Source: SVTX01 sp045632305
Lineage (GTDB): Bacteria > Bacillota > Clostridia > Oscillospirales > CAG-272
NCBI GenBank assembly: GCA_045632305.1
Contig: JAZQWL010000007.1
Location: 1-8,513 of the forward strand
Direction of reading: 5' to 3'
DNA length: 8,513 bases
A program made the translations under genes and the position numbers. Under the pieces are notes generated by a model that had not been told where the DNA came from, ran no database searches, and saw only the letters and a list, made by a program, of their open reading frames with translations. This document shows, piece by piece, positions 1-6,109 of the stretch (position 1 is its first letter; each line of letters opens with the position of its first letter).

Positions 1-166
1 CCAAAAAGAGGACGTCGTGCGAGGTGCTTTCCTCATAATACTCCGCGATGAGCGCGCCCTCGCGGTTCTCTGTCATATATTTCGGCATGAGCAGAGGCTG
101 CAAAAAGCCCAAAAGCACTCCGCCGACGAGCAGGATGCAAAGGCATCCGACAATGTTTTTCTTCAT
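1..166 (-). CDS. N-terminus of membrane-anchored, probably SGNH/DltD-like, partner of the MBOAT enzyme (partial)
   Basis: Only the first 55 codons are present; the gene runs off the left edge. The ATG at 164-166 is followed by MKKN and a hydrophobic segment (about residues 5-26), consistent with a single N-terminal membrane anchor, then a charged stretch and HDVLFL at residues 50-55. In SGNH-fold proteins encoded next to bacterial MBOAT acyltransferases, a DVLFLG-type strand leads directly into the catalytic GxS block, so the window probably ends just before the active-site motif. The start lies 15 bases after the MBOAT stop, with only a weak purine-rich stretch (GAAAGAAG) as ribosome binding site, so it is the last visible gene of the thrS-carrier protein-MBOAT run. 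The expected role is completing acyl transfer to an extracytoplasmic polymer. The family call rests on position plus this short motif and remains an inference. Confidence 0.6.
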   Translation of the reverse strand, partial: MKKNIVGCLCILLVGGVLLGFLQPLLMPKYMTENREGALIAEYYEESTSHDVLFL

Positions 167-181
167 AGTTCTTCTTTCGTA

Positions 182-1747
182 TCAGAATTGAACGTAAATA
201 AAATCTCCCGCATCGTAGCCGATGCCGTACGTGCCGAAGATCAGGATCACGATCACGCCAAGGGTGAGCGCGGTACAGAGTGCGACAGGACGCTTTGCCA
301 AACGATATCGAATGGGCGCGGTCTTGCCGATCTGACTTGCGAGGAACATGATCAAAATCCCCACGAACAGCACGCACCAGTCTCCGACCGCAAGTCCAAG
401 CTCCGACCAGCCCTTTGTAAGCAGCTCGGGGAGGTTGAAATCGGTGAGCATGCTTCCCCAAAGGCGGAAGGTCAGTCCCACGTCTCGGTAGCAGTCCAGG
501 CTTCGGATCAGACCCATGAGGAGGAAGGTTCGCGTTGCCTGAAAGATCCCCCAGCCTCGGCTTGCCACAAGCGTGGGAGCGGCGTGGTGCCACCTTGTCC
601 AGAGGGGCTGCAGCTCCTGAGAGACCAGGATCAAAAGGCAATTGAGCATTCCCCACACGATGAAGTTCCAGCCCGCACCGTGCCAAAATCCCGTGAGAAA
701 CCACGTCACACAGGTGGCGACGTAGACAGGAAGCCGCTTCCCCACCGCCGTGCCGAGGTGCGCCCTCGACCACTTGGAAAAGCTCTGCATGGGTCGGCAG
801 ACCGACAGAGGATAGAAGACGTAATCGGTAAACCAGCTGCCCATGGTGATGTGCCAGCGGTTCCAGTATTCCTTGACGCTCCTTGACGAAAAGGGGCGGT
901 CAAAGTTTTCTTTGAGGCGGATGCCAAACATCTCGGAAATACCGATGGTGATGTCGATGCCTCCCGTGAAGTCTCCGTAGATGACTGCGGAATAGAGCAG
1001 GATCAAAAGGAAAACGTACGCGCCCGTGCGCTCGGTCTTCACAAGCGACTGAACGGCGATCATCGCGGTATCCGCGACCACCACCTTCTTAAAGTATCCC
1101 CACACCACTCTCGCCAGTCCCGCGCGGACGCCGAGACCGTCAAAATCGTGTCCCTCAATGAGCTGCGCGGAAAGATCGCCGAATCGGCTGATCGGCCCCT
1201 GCAAAATCTGCGGGAAGAAGGAAACAAAAAGCGCCAGCCTCATGGGATTGCGCTCTGCCTCCGCCTTTGTGCGGTAGACGTCGATGAGGTATCCCATCGA
1301 CTGAAAGGTATAAAAGGAGATACCGAGGGGCAAAAGCAGATTCGGGATCCGGATCTCTCCCCCCAGCGCGTTAATACCGCGCAGAACAAAGGCGGTGTAT
1401 TTGAGCACCGCGAGAAGTCCGAAGCCAAGGCAAAGCCCCAGCACCAGCACGCAAAAGCGCTTCTTCTTTTCCTTCGCCTTGTACGCCTTTTTGATCTCCT
1501 TGGGATCATCGCGATGCGCTTCAAGATAGGATCTTTCCCGATCGCTCATCCTCTGCATCCACACAGCCGTCAGATAGGTGACGGCTGTGGTGTACAGAAT
1601 GAATCCGAAGCAATCCGCCCCTGCAAACCAGTAAAACACGTAGCTTGCCGCCAAGAGGCACCACCAGCGGCGCGCCTTTGGGAGGGCGTAGTAGACTGCG
1701 AGAGACAGGACGATCAAAAGCAGGAACGGAAATGACGTAAATTGCAT
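182..1747 (-). CDS. MBOAT-family membrane O-acyltransferase (AlgI/DltB-like)
   Basis: A 521-residue polytopic membrane protein. Hydrophobic segments are spread along its whole length, beginning at residues 5-22 and ending at 486-508. The MBOAT signature is complete: RPFSSRSVKEYWNRWHITMG around 284-303, WFTDYVFYPLS at 305-315, and TGFWHGAGWNFIVWG at 352-366 with the conserved catalytic histidine H356. The C-terminus FIYVQF (516-521) matches the usual FIYFQF ending, so the protein is full length. Family members move an acyl group (acetyl, or D-alanyl in DltB) across the membrane onto alginate, teichoic acid or other surface glycans. The ATG at 1745-1747 lies one base after the carrier-protein stop with no strong ribosome binding site, which suggests translational coupling. 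The carrier protein upstream favours a DltB-like donor over free acetyl-CoA. The acyl group and acceptor cannot be read from sequence. Its GC content is clearly higher than that of thrS upstream. Confidence 0.95.
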   Translation of the reverse strand: MQFTSFPFLLLIVLSLAVYYALPKARRWWCLLAASYVFYWFAGADCFGFILYTTAVTYLTAVWMQRMSDRERSYLEAHRDDPKEIKKAYKAKEKKKRFCVLVLGLCLGFGLLAVLKYTAFVLRGINALGGEIRIPNLLLPLGISFYTFQSMGYLIDVYRTKAEAERNPMRLALFVSFFPQILQGPISRFGDLSAQLIEGHDFDGLGVRAGLARVVWGYFKKVVVADTAMIAVQSLVKTERTGAYVFLLILLYSAVIYGDFTGGIDITIGISEMFGIRLKENFDRPFSSRSVKEYWNRWHITMGSWFTDYVFYPLSVCRPMQSFSKWSRAHLGTAVGKRLPVYVATCVTWFLTGFWHGAGWNFIVWGMLNCLLILVSQELQPLWTRWHHAAPTLVASRGWGIFQATRTFLLMGLIRSLDCYRDVGLTFRLWGSMLTDFNLPELLTKGWSELGLAVGDWCVLFVGILIMFLASQIGKTAPIRYRLAKRPVALCTALTLGVIVILIFGTYGIGYDAGDFIYVQF

Positions 1748-1748
1748 A

Positions 1749-1976
1749 TCAGATCTCGTCCAGACGCTCGATCAGGGCATAGATCGCCTCTGCCGAGCAA
1801 AAGTTTTCGGGCAGGATCTCCTCCGCAGGGATGCTGACGTCAAAGACCGAGTTGATCTCGGTGATGAGCGTCACGATATCAAGAGAATCGAGAATTCCCT
1901 CTCCGATCAGATCCTCCTGTGACGAAAAATCCACGTCGGGATGGATCTCCTTCAAAATTTCAAGCAGCTTTTCCAC
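1749..1976 (-). CDS. Acyl/D-alanyl carrier protein (DltC-like)
   Basis: A 75-residue acidic four-helix carrier protein. GEGILDSLDIVTLI at residues 25-38 contains the DSL motif; S31 is the expected attachment site for 4'-phosphopantetheine. The length fits DltC (about 78 residues) and other stand-alone carriers. Known carriers hold an activated acyl or aminoacyl group as a thioester for a membrane acyltransferase; here the partner is the MBOAT encoded one base downstream. The start is GTG at 1974-1976, two bases after the thrS TAA, and the purine run GGAAAAGAGAAG at the end of thrS would serve as a weak ribosome binding site. No ATG gives a better start. No DltA-type adenylating enzyme lies beside it, so what loads it is unknown. 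It could be a fatty-acid-type ACP, but the MBOAT linkage argues for a dedicated carrier. Confidence 0.9.
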   Translation of the reverse strand: MEKLLEILKEIHPDVDFSSQEDLIGEGILDSLDIVTLITEINSVFDVSIPAEEILPENFCSAEAIYALIERLDEI

Positions 1977-1978
1977 GA

Positions 1979-3919
1979 TTATCTTCTCTTTTCCGCAATT
2001 TCTTCAAGAATATACTTGATGAAATCATCAGCGGAAAGAACGCCCTTATCGCCCTCGCGTCTAGAACGGAGAGCAACAGTACCGCTCTCAACCTCCTTCG
2101 CGCCGATAACCGCGATATTGGGAGCTTTTTCAAGCTGCGCCTGACGGAGCTTATAGCCGATAGTCTCGTTACGTCTGTCAATTTCACATCTTACGCCGAA
2201 TGCGGAAAGCTTGCGCTCAAGCTCTTCACAGTAAGAAACCTGGTCGTCACCGATGGGAACAAACTTAACCTGTACGGGAGCCATCCATGTAGGAAGCGCG
2301 CCTGCGTACTTTTCAAGAAGAAGCGCGAGGGTTCTCTCGTAGCATCCCATAGAAGTACGGTGAATAATATAAGGTGTCTTCATAGTATTGTCGGAATCAA
2401 CGTATTCCATACCGAACTTCTTCGCAAGAAGCATATCGATCTGAATTGTGATAAGTGTATCTTCCTTTCCGAATACGTTCTTGATCTGAATATCAAGCTT
2501 CGGTCCGTAGAATGCCGCCTCATCAATACCGATAGCATAGTTTCCTGCGCCCAGATTTTCATCGAGGAGCTTGCCCATAATAGACTGAGCCATATCCCAC
2601 TGCTCGGGTGTACCCTCATACTTGCCTACTCTGTTAGGATCCCACTGCGAGAATCTGAAGGAGCAGTCCTCACGAAGACCGAGAGTATCAAGGCAATAGA
2701 GAGCGAGGTCGAGACAACCCTTAAATTCTTCCTCAAGCTGCTCGGGACGGATAATAAGATGTCCCTCGGAAATTGTAAACTGACGAACACGGATAAGTCC
2801 GTGCATCTCACCGCTATCCTCATTTCTAAAGAGTGTCGACGTCTCACCAAGTCTCATGGGAAGGTCTCTGTAGGAACGCTTCTTGTTAAGGAATACCTGA
2901 TACTGGAAGGGACATGTCATAGGACGGAGCGCAAAGCATTCCTTGGTTTCATCGTAAGGATCACCGAGAACAAACATACCGTCGAGATAATGATCCCAGT
3001 GGCCCGAGATCTTATAAAGATCGCGCTTTGCCATAAGAGGTGTCTTTGTAAGCTGATATCCGCGTCTCTGCTCCTCGTCCTCGATCCATCTCTGAAGAGT
3101 CTGGATAACTCTTGCGCCCTTGGGAAGCAAAATGGGAAGGCCCTGACCTATAGAGTCAACCGTTGTAAAATATTCAAGCTCACGGCCAACCTTGTTATGG
3201 TCGCGCTTTCTTGCTTCTTCAAGCATAGTTACGTATGCGTTAAGCTCATCCTTTGTGGGGAATGCAAGGCCGTAAACTCTCTGGAGCTGCTTATTGTTCT
3301 GGTCACCACGCCAATATGCGCCGGTGCACTGTGTAAGCTTAAATGCCTTAACCGCGCCTGTGGAGAAAAGATGGGGACCTGCGCAAAGATCTGTAAATTC
3401 ACCCTGACGGTAGAAGCTGATAACTGAGCCCTCGGGAAGCTCTTCGATAAGCTGAACCTTGTAGGGCTCGCCCTTTTCCTGCATAAATGCAATTGCCTCA
3501 GCTCTGGGAAGCTCAAAACGTTCGATCTTGAGGTTTTCCTTTACGATCTTCTTCATTTCCGCCTCGAGCTTTGAAAGGATCTCGGGAGTAAACGCCACAT
3601 CGGAATCGAAATCGTAATAGAAACCGTTTTCAATAGCAGGGCCGATCGTAAGCTTTGTTTCGGGGAAAAGTCTCTTTACCGCCTGAGCAAGAATATGGGA
3701 TGCGGTATGTCTGAAAACGTGCGCGCCTTCAGTGTCTGCAAACGTAAGAAGCTTAACGAATGCGTCGTTTTCAATAAGATGTGTGAGAGCTACCGTCTCG
3801 CCGTTAACGGATGCGGCAAGCACACTTCTCTCAACCATTCCGAACACTTCCTTCGCTGCATCGTAAACAGTTACGGGAGCTTCGGATTCAAAAATCTTGG
3901 ATTCAAAATTGATTTTCAT
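1979..3919 (-). CDS. thrS: Threonyl-tRNA synthetase
   Basis: A 646-residue, full-length class II synthetase that activates threonine with ATP and charges tRNA-Thr in the cytoplasm. In order: TGS domain (about 1-62); editing domain with HTASH at 71-75 and DLCAGPH at 177-183 (H71, H75, C179, H183), which removes mischarged serine; catalytic core with MTCPFQYQVF at 334-343, motif 2 arginine R365 in FRNEDSGEMHG, and motif 3 around 528-535; anticodon-binding domain from about 548. The three zinc ligands that recognise threonine are present as C336, H387 and H520. The ATG at 3917-3919 is preceded by GGTGA (3926-3930) with 6-base spacing, complementary to the 16S tail; AAGGA further upstream is too distant. 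A T-box leader controls it. The carrier-protein gene follows after two bases with no terminator. Nothing suggests loss of the housekeeping function. Confidence 0.98.
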   Translation of the reverse strand: MKINFESKIFESEAPVTVYDAAKEVFGMVERSVLAASVNGETVALTHLIENDAFVKLLTFADTEGAHVFRHTASHILAQAVKRLFPETKLTIGPAIENGFYYDFDSDVAFTPEILSKLEAEMKKIVKENLKIERFELPRAEAIAFMQEKGEPYKVQLIEELPEGSVISFYRQGEFTDLCAGPHLFSTGAVKAFKLTQCTGAYWRGDQNNKQLQRVYGLAFPTKDELNAYVTMLEEARKRDHNKVGRELEYFTTVDSIGQGLPILLPKGARVIQTLQRWIEDEEQRRGYQLTKTPLMAKRDLYKISGHWDHYLDGMFVLGDPYDETKECFALRPMTCPFQYQVFLNKKRSYRDLPMRLGETSTLFRNEDSGEMHGLIRVRQFTISEGHLIIRPEQLEEEFKGCLDLALYCLDTLGLREDCSFRFSQWDPNRVGKYEGTPEQWDMAQSIMGKLLDENLGAGNYAIGIDEAAFYGPKLDIQIKNVFGKEDTLITIQIDMLLAKKFGMEYVDSDNTMKTPYIIHRTSMGCYERTLALLLEKYAGALPTWMAPVQVKFVPIGDDQVSYCEELERKLSAFGVRCEIDRRNETIGYKLRQAQLEKAPNIAVIGAKEVESGTVALRSRREGDKGVLSADDFIKYILEEIAEKRR

Positions 3920-3960
3920 TTTTTGTCACCATTCCTTCTTATATGTTAATTTTAAATTTC

Positions 3961-3998
3961 AAAAAAGATACACCCCGAACACTATAGTGTTCGGGGTG
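3961..3998 (-). terminator. T-box intrinsic terminator before thrS
   Basis: A perfect 28-base palindrome (3971-3998; arms CACCCCGAACACTA and TAGTGTTCGGGGTG) is followed on the minus strand by ATCTTTTTT. Its upstream arm shares bases 3991-3998 with the antiterminator, so the two folds exclude each other. It would also stop read-through from the mgsA-like gene when tRNA-Thr is charged. Confidence 0.95.
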
Positions 3999-4145
3999 CA
4001 AAATTGCACGGTTCCACCCGAGCTTTTAACTCAAATTAATTTTTAATTTTGCCACAAAAGTGGTACTCATATTATTCTGCTGAAAACTCTCACCTGCCGT
4101 TTTCTCTCTGTAAAGCATTAAAACAATATAAGCGTGTCTTTTGTG
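3961..4145 (-). promoter_or_regulatory. Threonine-specific T-box leader of thrS
   Basis: Read on the minus strand, every core T-box element except Stem II can be found. Stem I closes with CACAAAAG (4138-4145) against CTTTTGTG (4053-4060). It carries the AGAGA bulge region (4103-4109) and a GAAAAC/GTTTTC hairpin (4099-4104 with 4082-4087) whose loop includes the conserved GGTGAGA (4088-4094). GAGTACCA near the 3' base gives ACC (4062-4064), a Thr codon, as specifier. Stem III is AAATTAA/TTAATTT (4033-4049). The antiterminator is TCGGG, the 7-base T-box bulge TGGAACC (4010-4016), GTGCA, a 4-base loop, TGCAC, CCCGA (3991-4021), with every stem base paired. The bulge TGGA should pair with a tRNA ending UCCA. 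Uncharged tRNA-Thr would stabilise the antiterminator and allow transcription of thrS and the genes behind it. Confidence 0.96.
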
Positions 4146-4151
4146 TTTGTA

Positions 4152-4179
4152 ATTATACGTCCTTGCGGTTGTATTCCGA
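4152..4179 (-). promoter_or_regulatory. Candidate promoter of the thrS T-box transcript
   Basis: TATAAT (4152-4157, minus strand) overlaps the stop codon of the mgsA-like gene. Initiation about 6-8 bases downstream would fall at 4144-4146, exactly where T-box Stem I begins, which supports it. The -35 region is poor: TCGGAA at 4174-4179 with a 16-base spacer matches only 3 of 6 consensus bases, and it lies inside coding sequence. Read-through from the upstream promoter is an alternative or additional source. Confidence 0.45.
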
Positions 4180-4587
4180 TCTGGGATTTACAAAATTTCT
4201 CCAATCAAGGTCGCCGCGGTCAAGAGCCATAACGATGACCTCGGCAGTCGCAATGTTCGTCGCTACGGGAACGTTATATCTGTCGCACATACGAAGAAGC
4301 TCGCGCTCAACTCTGTCATGCTCGGTTATTTCGTCGGACGCACGGGTATCACGGAAATAAAGAAGAACGTCGATCTCATTATATGCAATTCTCGACGCAA
4401 TCTGTTCTTCACCGCCCTGGCTTCCGCTGAGCAATCTTTCAATGTTAAGTCCTGTCGCATCAGATATATACTTCGCAGTTATATTCGTAGCGCAGAGATT
4501 ATGCTTACTGAGTATACCGCAATAAGCAATACAAAACTGCGTTATAAGCTCTTTTTTCAAATCATGGGCAATAATCGCTATTTCCAC
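4153..4587 (-). CDS. mgsA: Methylglyoxal synthase-fold protein with altered active site
   Basis: About 144 residues in the MGS-like fold. Canonical MgsA converts dihydroxyacetone phosphate to methylglyoxal and phosphate. Family hallmarks kept are IAIIAHDLKK near the N-terminus (E. coli H19/D20 equivalents), SGSQGG, FRD (D91 equivalent), the His of EHDRVE (H98) and NVPVATNIATAEV. Altered are the GGDQQ catalytic aspartate (E. coli D71), which is Glu in GGEEQ; the H98+3 aspartate (D101), which is Val; and the TGTTG phosphate loop, which reads TNITA. It may therefore be a weak enzyme or a ligand-binding relative. The GTG at 4585-4587 is chosen because GGAGG (4596-4600) lies 8 bases upstream and the product then aligns with the usual start. 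An in-frame ATG at 4591-4593 is only 2 bases from GGAGG, and one at 4648-4650 would add 21 residues with no ribosome binding site. It is divergent from glyA and just upstream of the thrS leader. Confidence 0.85.
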   Translation of the reverse strand: MEIAIIAHDLKKELITQFCIAYCGILSKHNLCATNITAKYISDATGLNIERLLSGSQGGEEQIASRIAYNEIDVLLYFRDTRASDEITEHDRVERELLRMCDRYNVPVATNIATAEVIVMALDRGDLDWRNFVNPRSEYNRKDV

Positions 4588-4595
4588 TTTCATAT

Positions 4596-4600
4596 CCTCC
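4596..4600 (-). promoter_or_regulatory. GGAGG ribosome binding site of the mgsA-like gene
   Basis: GGAGG on the minus strand is the strongest Shine-Dalgarno match near this gene. Its 8-base distance to GTG 4585-4587 favours that start; the ATG at 4591-4593 is only 2 bases away, and the ATG at 4648-4650 lies upstream of it. Confidence 0.6.
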
Positions 4601-4668
4601 GTCAGTGAGAATTTGTCATAGAACTCGTAAAATGGCTTTGAAAACAACATTCACCACTTTACAAAAGG

Positions 4669-4697
4669 ATTATACCATACAACAATTATTTTGTCAA
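4669..4697 (-). promoter_or_regulatory. Consensus promoter of the mgsA-like gene
   Basis: On the minus strand, TTGACA (4692-4697), a 17-base spacer and TATAAT (4669-4674) are all exact consensus, with an added extended -10 TG (TGGTATAAT). Initiation is expected near 4662, giving a leader of about 75 bases to the GTG start. The promoter is unusually strong for this gene and could also feed the thrS T-box by read-through. Confidence 0.9.
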
Positions 4698-4770
4698 TAT
4701 ATCTACATTATTTTTAATTAGAATTAATTTTTTGTTAATAATAAATCTATCTTTTTTGCAAAAAATATTG

Positions 4771-4776
4771 TATAAT
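4771..4776 (+). promoter_or_regulatory. Candidate -10 of the glyA promoter
   Basis: TATAAT is preceded directly by TTG. At 16-18 bases upstream there is no convincing -35 hexamer. The expected start near 4783 gives a leader of about 40 bases. The rest of the 4588-4822 gap is AT-rich and holds the divergent mgsA-like promoter; no riboswitch or T-box was recognised on the glyA side. Confidence 0.6.
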
Positions 4777-4822
4777 GTTAATATCAACATTTTTTGCCAT
4801 TTTTGGCGGAACGGAGATTTTT

Positions 4823-6070
4823 ATGATCAATGAATCCATCAAGCGCATAGGCGAGGTAGATCCCGAGATCGCCTCTGCAATTTCCAACGAGCTTAACCGT
4901 CAGACACACGGTATCGAGCTTATTGCTTCCGAAAACTTTGTTTCCGAGCCCGTGCTTTTAGCCGCAGGAAGCATCATGACAAACAAGTACGCCGAGGGTT
5001 ACTCAGGCAGACGTTATTACGGCGGTTGCCAGTGCGTTGACGTTGCCGAGGATATCGCCATTGAGAGAGCGAAAAAGCTCTTCGGTTGCAACTACGCAAA
5101 CGTTCAGCCCCACTCCGGATCTCAGGCAAATACAGCCGTTTACGTTGCACTTCTCAAGGCGGGCGACACGGTTATGGGTATGAGCTTGGCGCACGGCGGA
5201 CATCTTACACATGGAAGCCCTGTCAACTTCTCAGGTCTTTATTACAACTTCGTTCCCTATGGCATTGATGACAACACGCACAGAATCGACTACGATAAGC
5301 TCGAAGAACAGGTAAAGGAAGTAAAACCCAAGCTCATCGTTGCGGGCGCATCCGCTTATCCGAGAGTTATCGATTTTGAAAGAATGGCAAAGATCGCCCA
5401 CGAAAACGGCGCGTATCTTATGGTAGATATGGCTCACATTGCAGGTCTTGTTGCTGCGGGCGAGCATCCCTCACCCATTCCCTATGCAGACGTTGTTACA
5501 ACAACAACTCACAAGACACTTCGCGGTCCTCGCGGCGGACTTATTCTCTGCAACGACGAAGAAATTGCAAAGAAGATAAACAAGGCAATATTCCCCGGTA
5601 TTCAGGGTGGCCCGCTTATGCATATTATCGCGGCTAAAGCAATTTGCTTTGGCGAGGCGCTCAAGCCCGAATTCAAGGAATATCAGCACAAGGTAGTTGA
5701 AAACTCCGCAGCACTGGCTTCGGCTCTCCTCGAAGAAGGTTTCGACCTCGTTTCCGGTGGTACTGACAATCACCTTATGCTCGTTGACCTCCGTCCTATG
5801 AACATTACGGGCAAAGAATTCGAACGCCGTCTTGACGAGGTACATATCACTGTCAACAAGAACGCCATCCCCGGAGATCCTCAGAAGCCCTCAATTACCT
5901 CGGGCATCCGTGTAGGTACTCCCGCAGTTACAACCCGCGGCTTCGGTGTGGACGAAATGAAAATAATCGCAAAGCTCTTCAAGCTTGTTGCAACAGACTT
6001 CGATGCAAACGCAGATTACGTTCGAGATGAGGTTGCAAAGCTCTGCGAGAAATTCCCTCTTTACAACTGA
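4823..6070 (+). CDS. glyA: Serine hydroxymethyltransferase
   Basis: A 415-residue cytoplasmic PLP enzyme that interconverts serine plus tetrahydrofolate with glycine plus 5,10-methylene-tetrahydrofolate, the main entry to one-carbon metabolism. Conserved blocks from the N-terminus: HGIELIASENFVSEPVL (29-45), YAEGYSGRRYYGG (56-68), QPHSGSQAN (95-103), SLAHGGHLTHGSPVNFSG (121-138) with the PLP-stacking His, VDMAHIAGL (201-209) with the PLP-pyridine Asp D202, and TTTTHKTLRGPRGG (226-239) with Schiff-base lysine K231. R363 in GIRVGTPA binds the substrate carboxylate. Length is normal for the family (about 412-420). The ATG at 4823-4825 is chosen because CGGAG lies 6 bases upstream and homologues start here; an upstream in-frame ATG at 4775 overlaps the -10 box. 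It is a single-gene transcript ending at a bidirectional terminator. Confidence 0.98.
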   Translation: MINESIKRIGEVDPEIASAISNELNRQTHGIELIASENFVSEPVLLAAGSIMTNKYAEGYSGRRYYGGCQCVDVAEDIAIERAKKLFGCNYANVQPHSGSQANTAVYVALLKAGDTVMGMSLAHGGHLTHGSPVNFSGLYYNFVPYGIDDNTHRIDYDKLEEQVKEVKPKLIVAGASAYPRVIDFERMAKIAHENGAYLMVDMAHIAGLVAAGEHPSPIPYADVVTTTTHKTLRGPRGGLILCNDEEIAKKINKAIFPGIQGGPLMHIIAAKAICFGEALKPEFKEYQHKVVENSAALASALLEEGFDLVSGGTDNHLMLVDLRPMNITGKEFERRLDEVHITVNKNAIPGDPQKPSITSGIRVGTPAVTTRGFGVDEMKIIAKLFKLVATDFDANADYVRDEVAKLCEKFPLYN

Positions 6071-6077
6071 TAAACAT

Positions 6078-6107
6078 AAAAAAAGACCGCTCATAGCGGT
6101 CTTTTTA
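6078..6107. terminator. Bidirectional terminator between glyA and the lipoprotein gene
   Basis: The hairpin AAAAAGACCGCT / AGCGGTCTTTTT (6080-6091 and 6095-6106, loop CAT) is flanked by an A-run on the left and a T-run on the right, so it can end transcription in both directions. It lies 7 bases after the glyA stop and 3 bases after the convergent lipoprotein stop. Confidence 0.93.
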
Positions 6108-6109
6108 TT

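Noticed and set aside
33..773. A 246-codon minus-strand frame overlapping the MBOAT C-terminus and the SGNH start
   Set aside because: It is out of frame with both well-supported genes it overlaps; its Arg/His/Pro-rich translation is typical of a shadow frame.
17..886. A 289-codon open frame on the plus strand opposite the MBOAT and SGNH genes
   Set aside because: Antisense to a complete MBOAT gene in GC-rich DNA, where stops are rare; the composition is unlike a real protein (His/Asp/Glu/Pro-rich, no domains).
1919..3427. A 502-codon open frame on the plus strand opposite thrS
   Set aside because: It is fully antisense to an unmistakable ThrRS; the translation is Ser/Leu/Lys-rich with no recognisable domain, and the openness is a by-product of biased codon use in thrS.
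3905..3934. A 9-codon ORF (MVTKNENQF) starting just upstream of thrS on the minus strand, considered as a leader peptide
   Set aside because: AAGGA directly abuts its ATG, leaving no spacing; regulation is already explained by the T-box, and the GGTGA inside it serves the thrS start.
4651..4822. Search for a glycine, folate, purine or SAM riboswitch ahead of glyA
   Set aside because: The expected leader is only about 40 bases and AT-rich, with just a 4-bp hairpin (GCCA/TGGC); no riboswitch core is visible.
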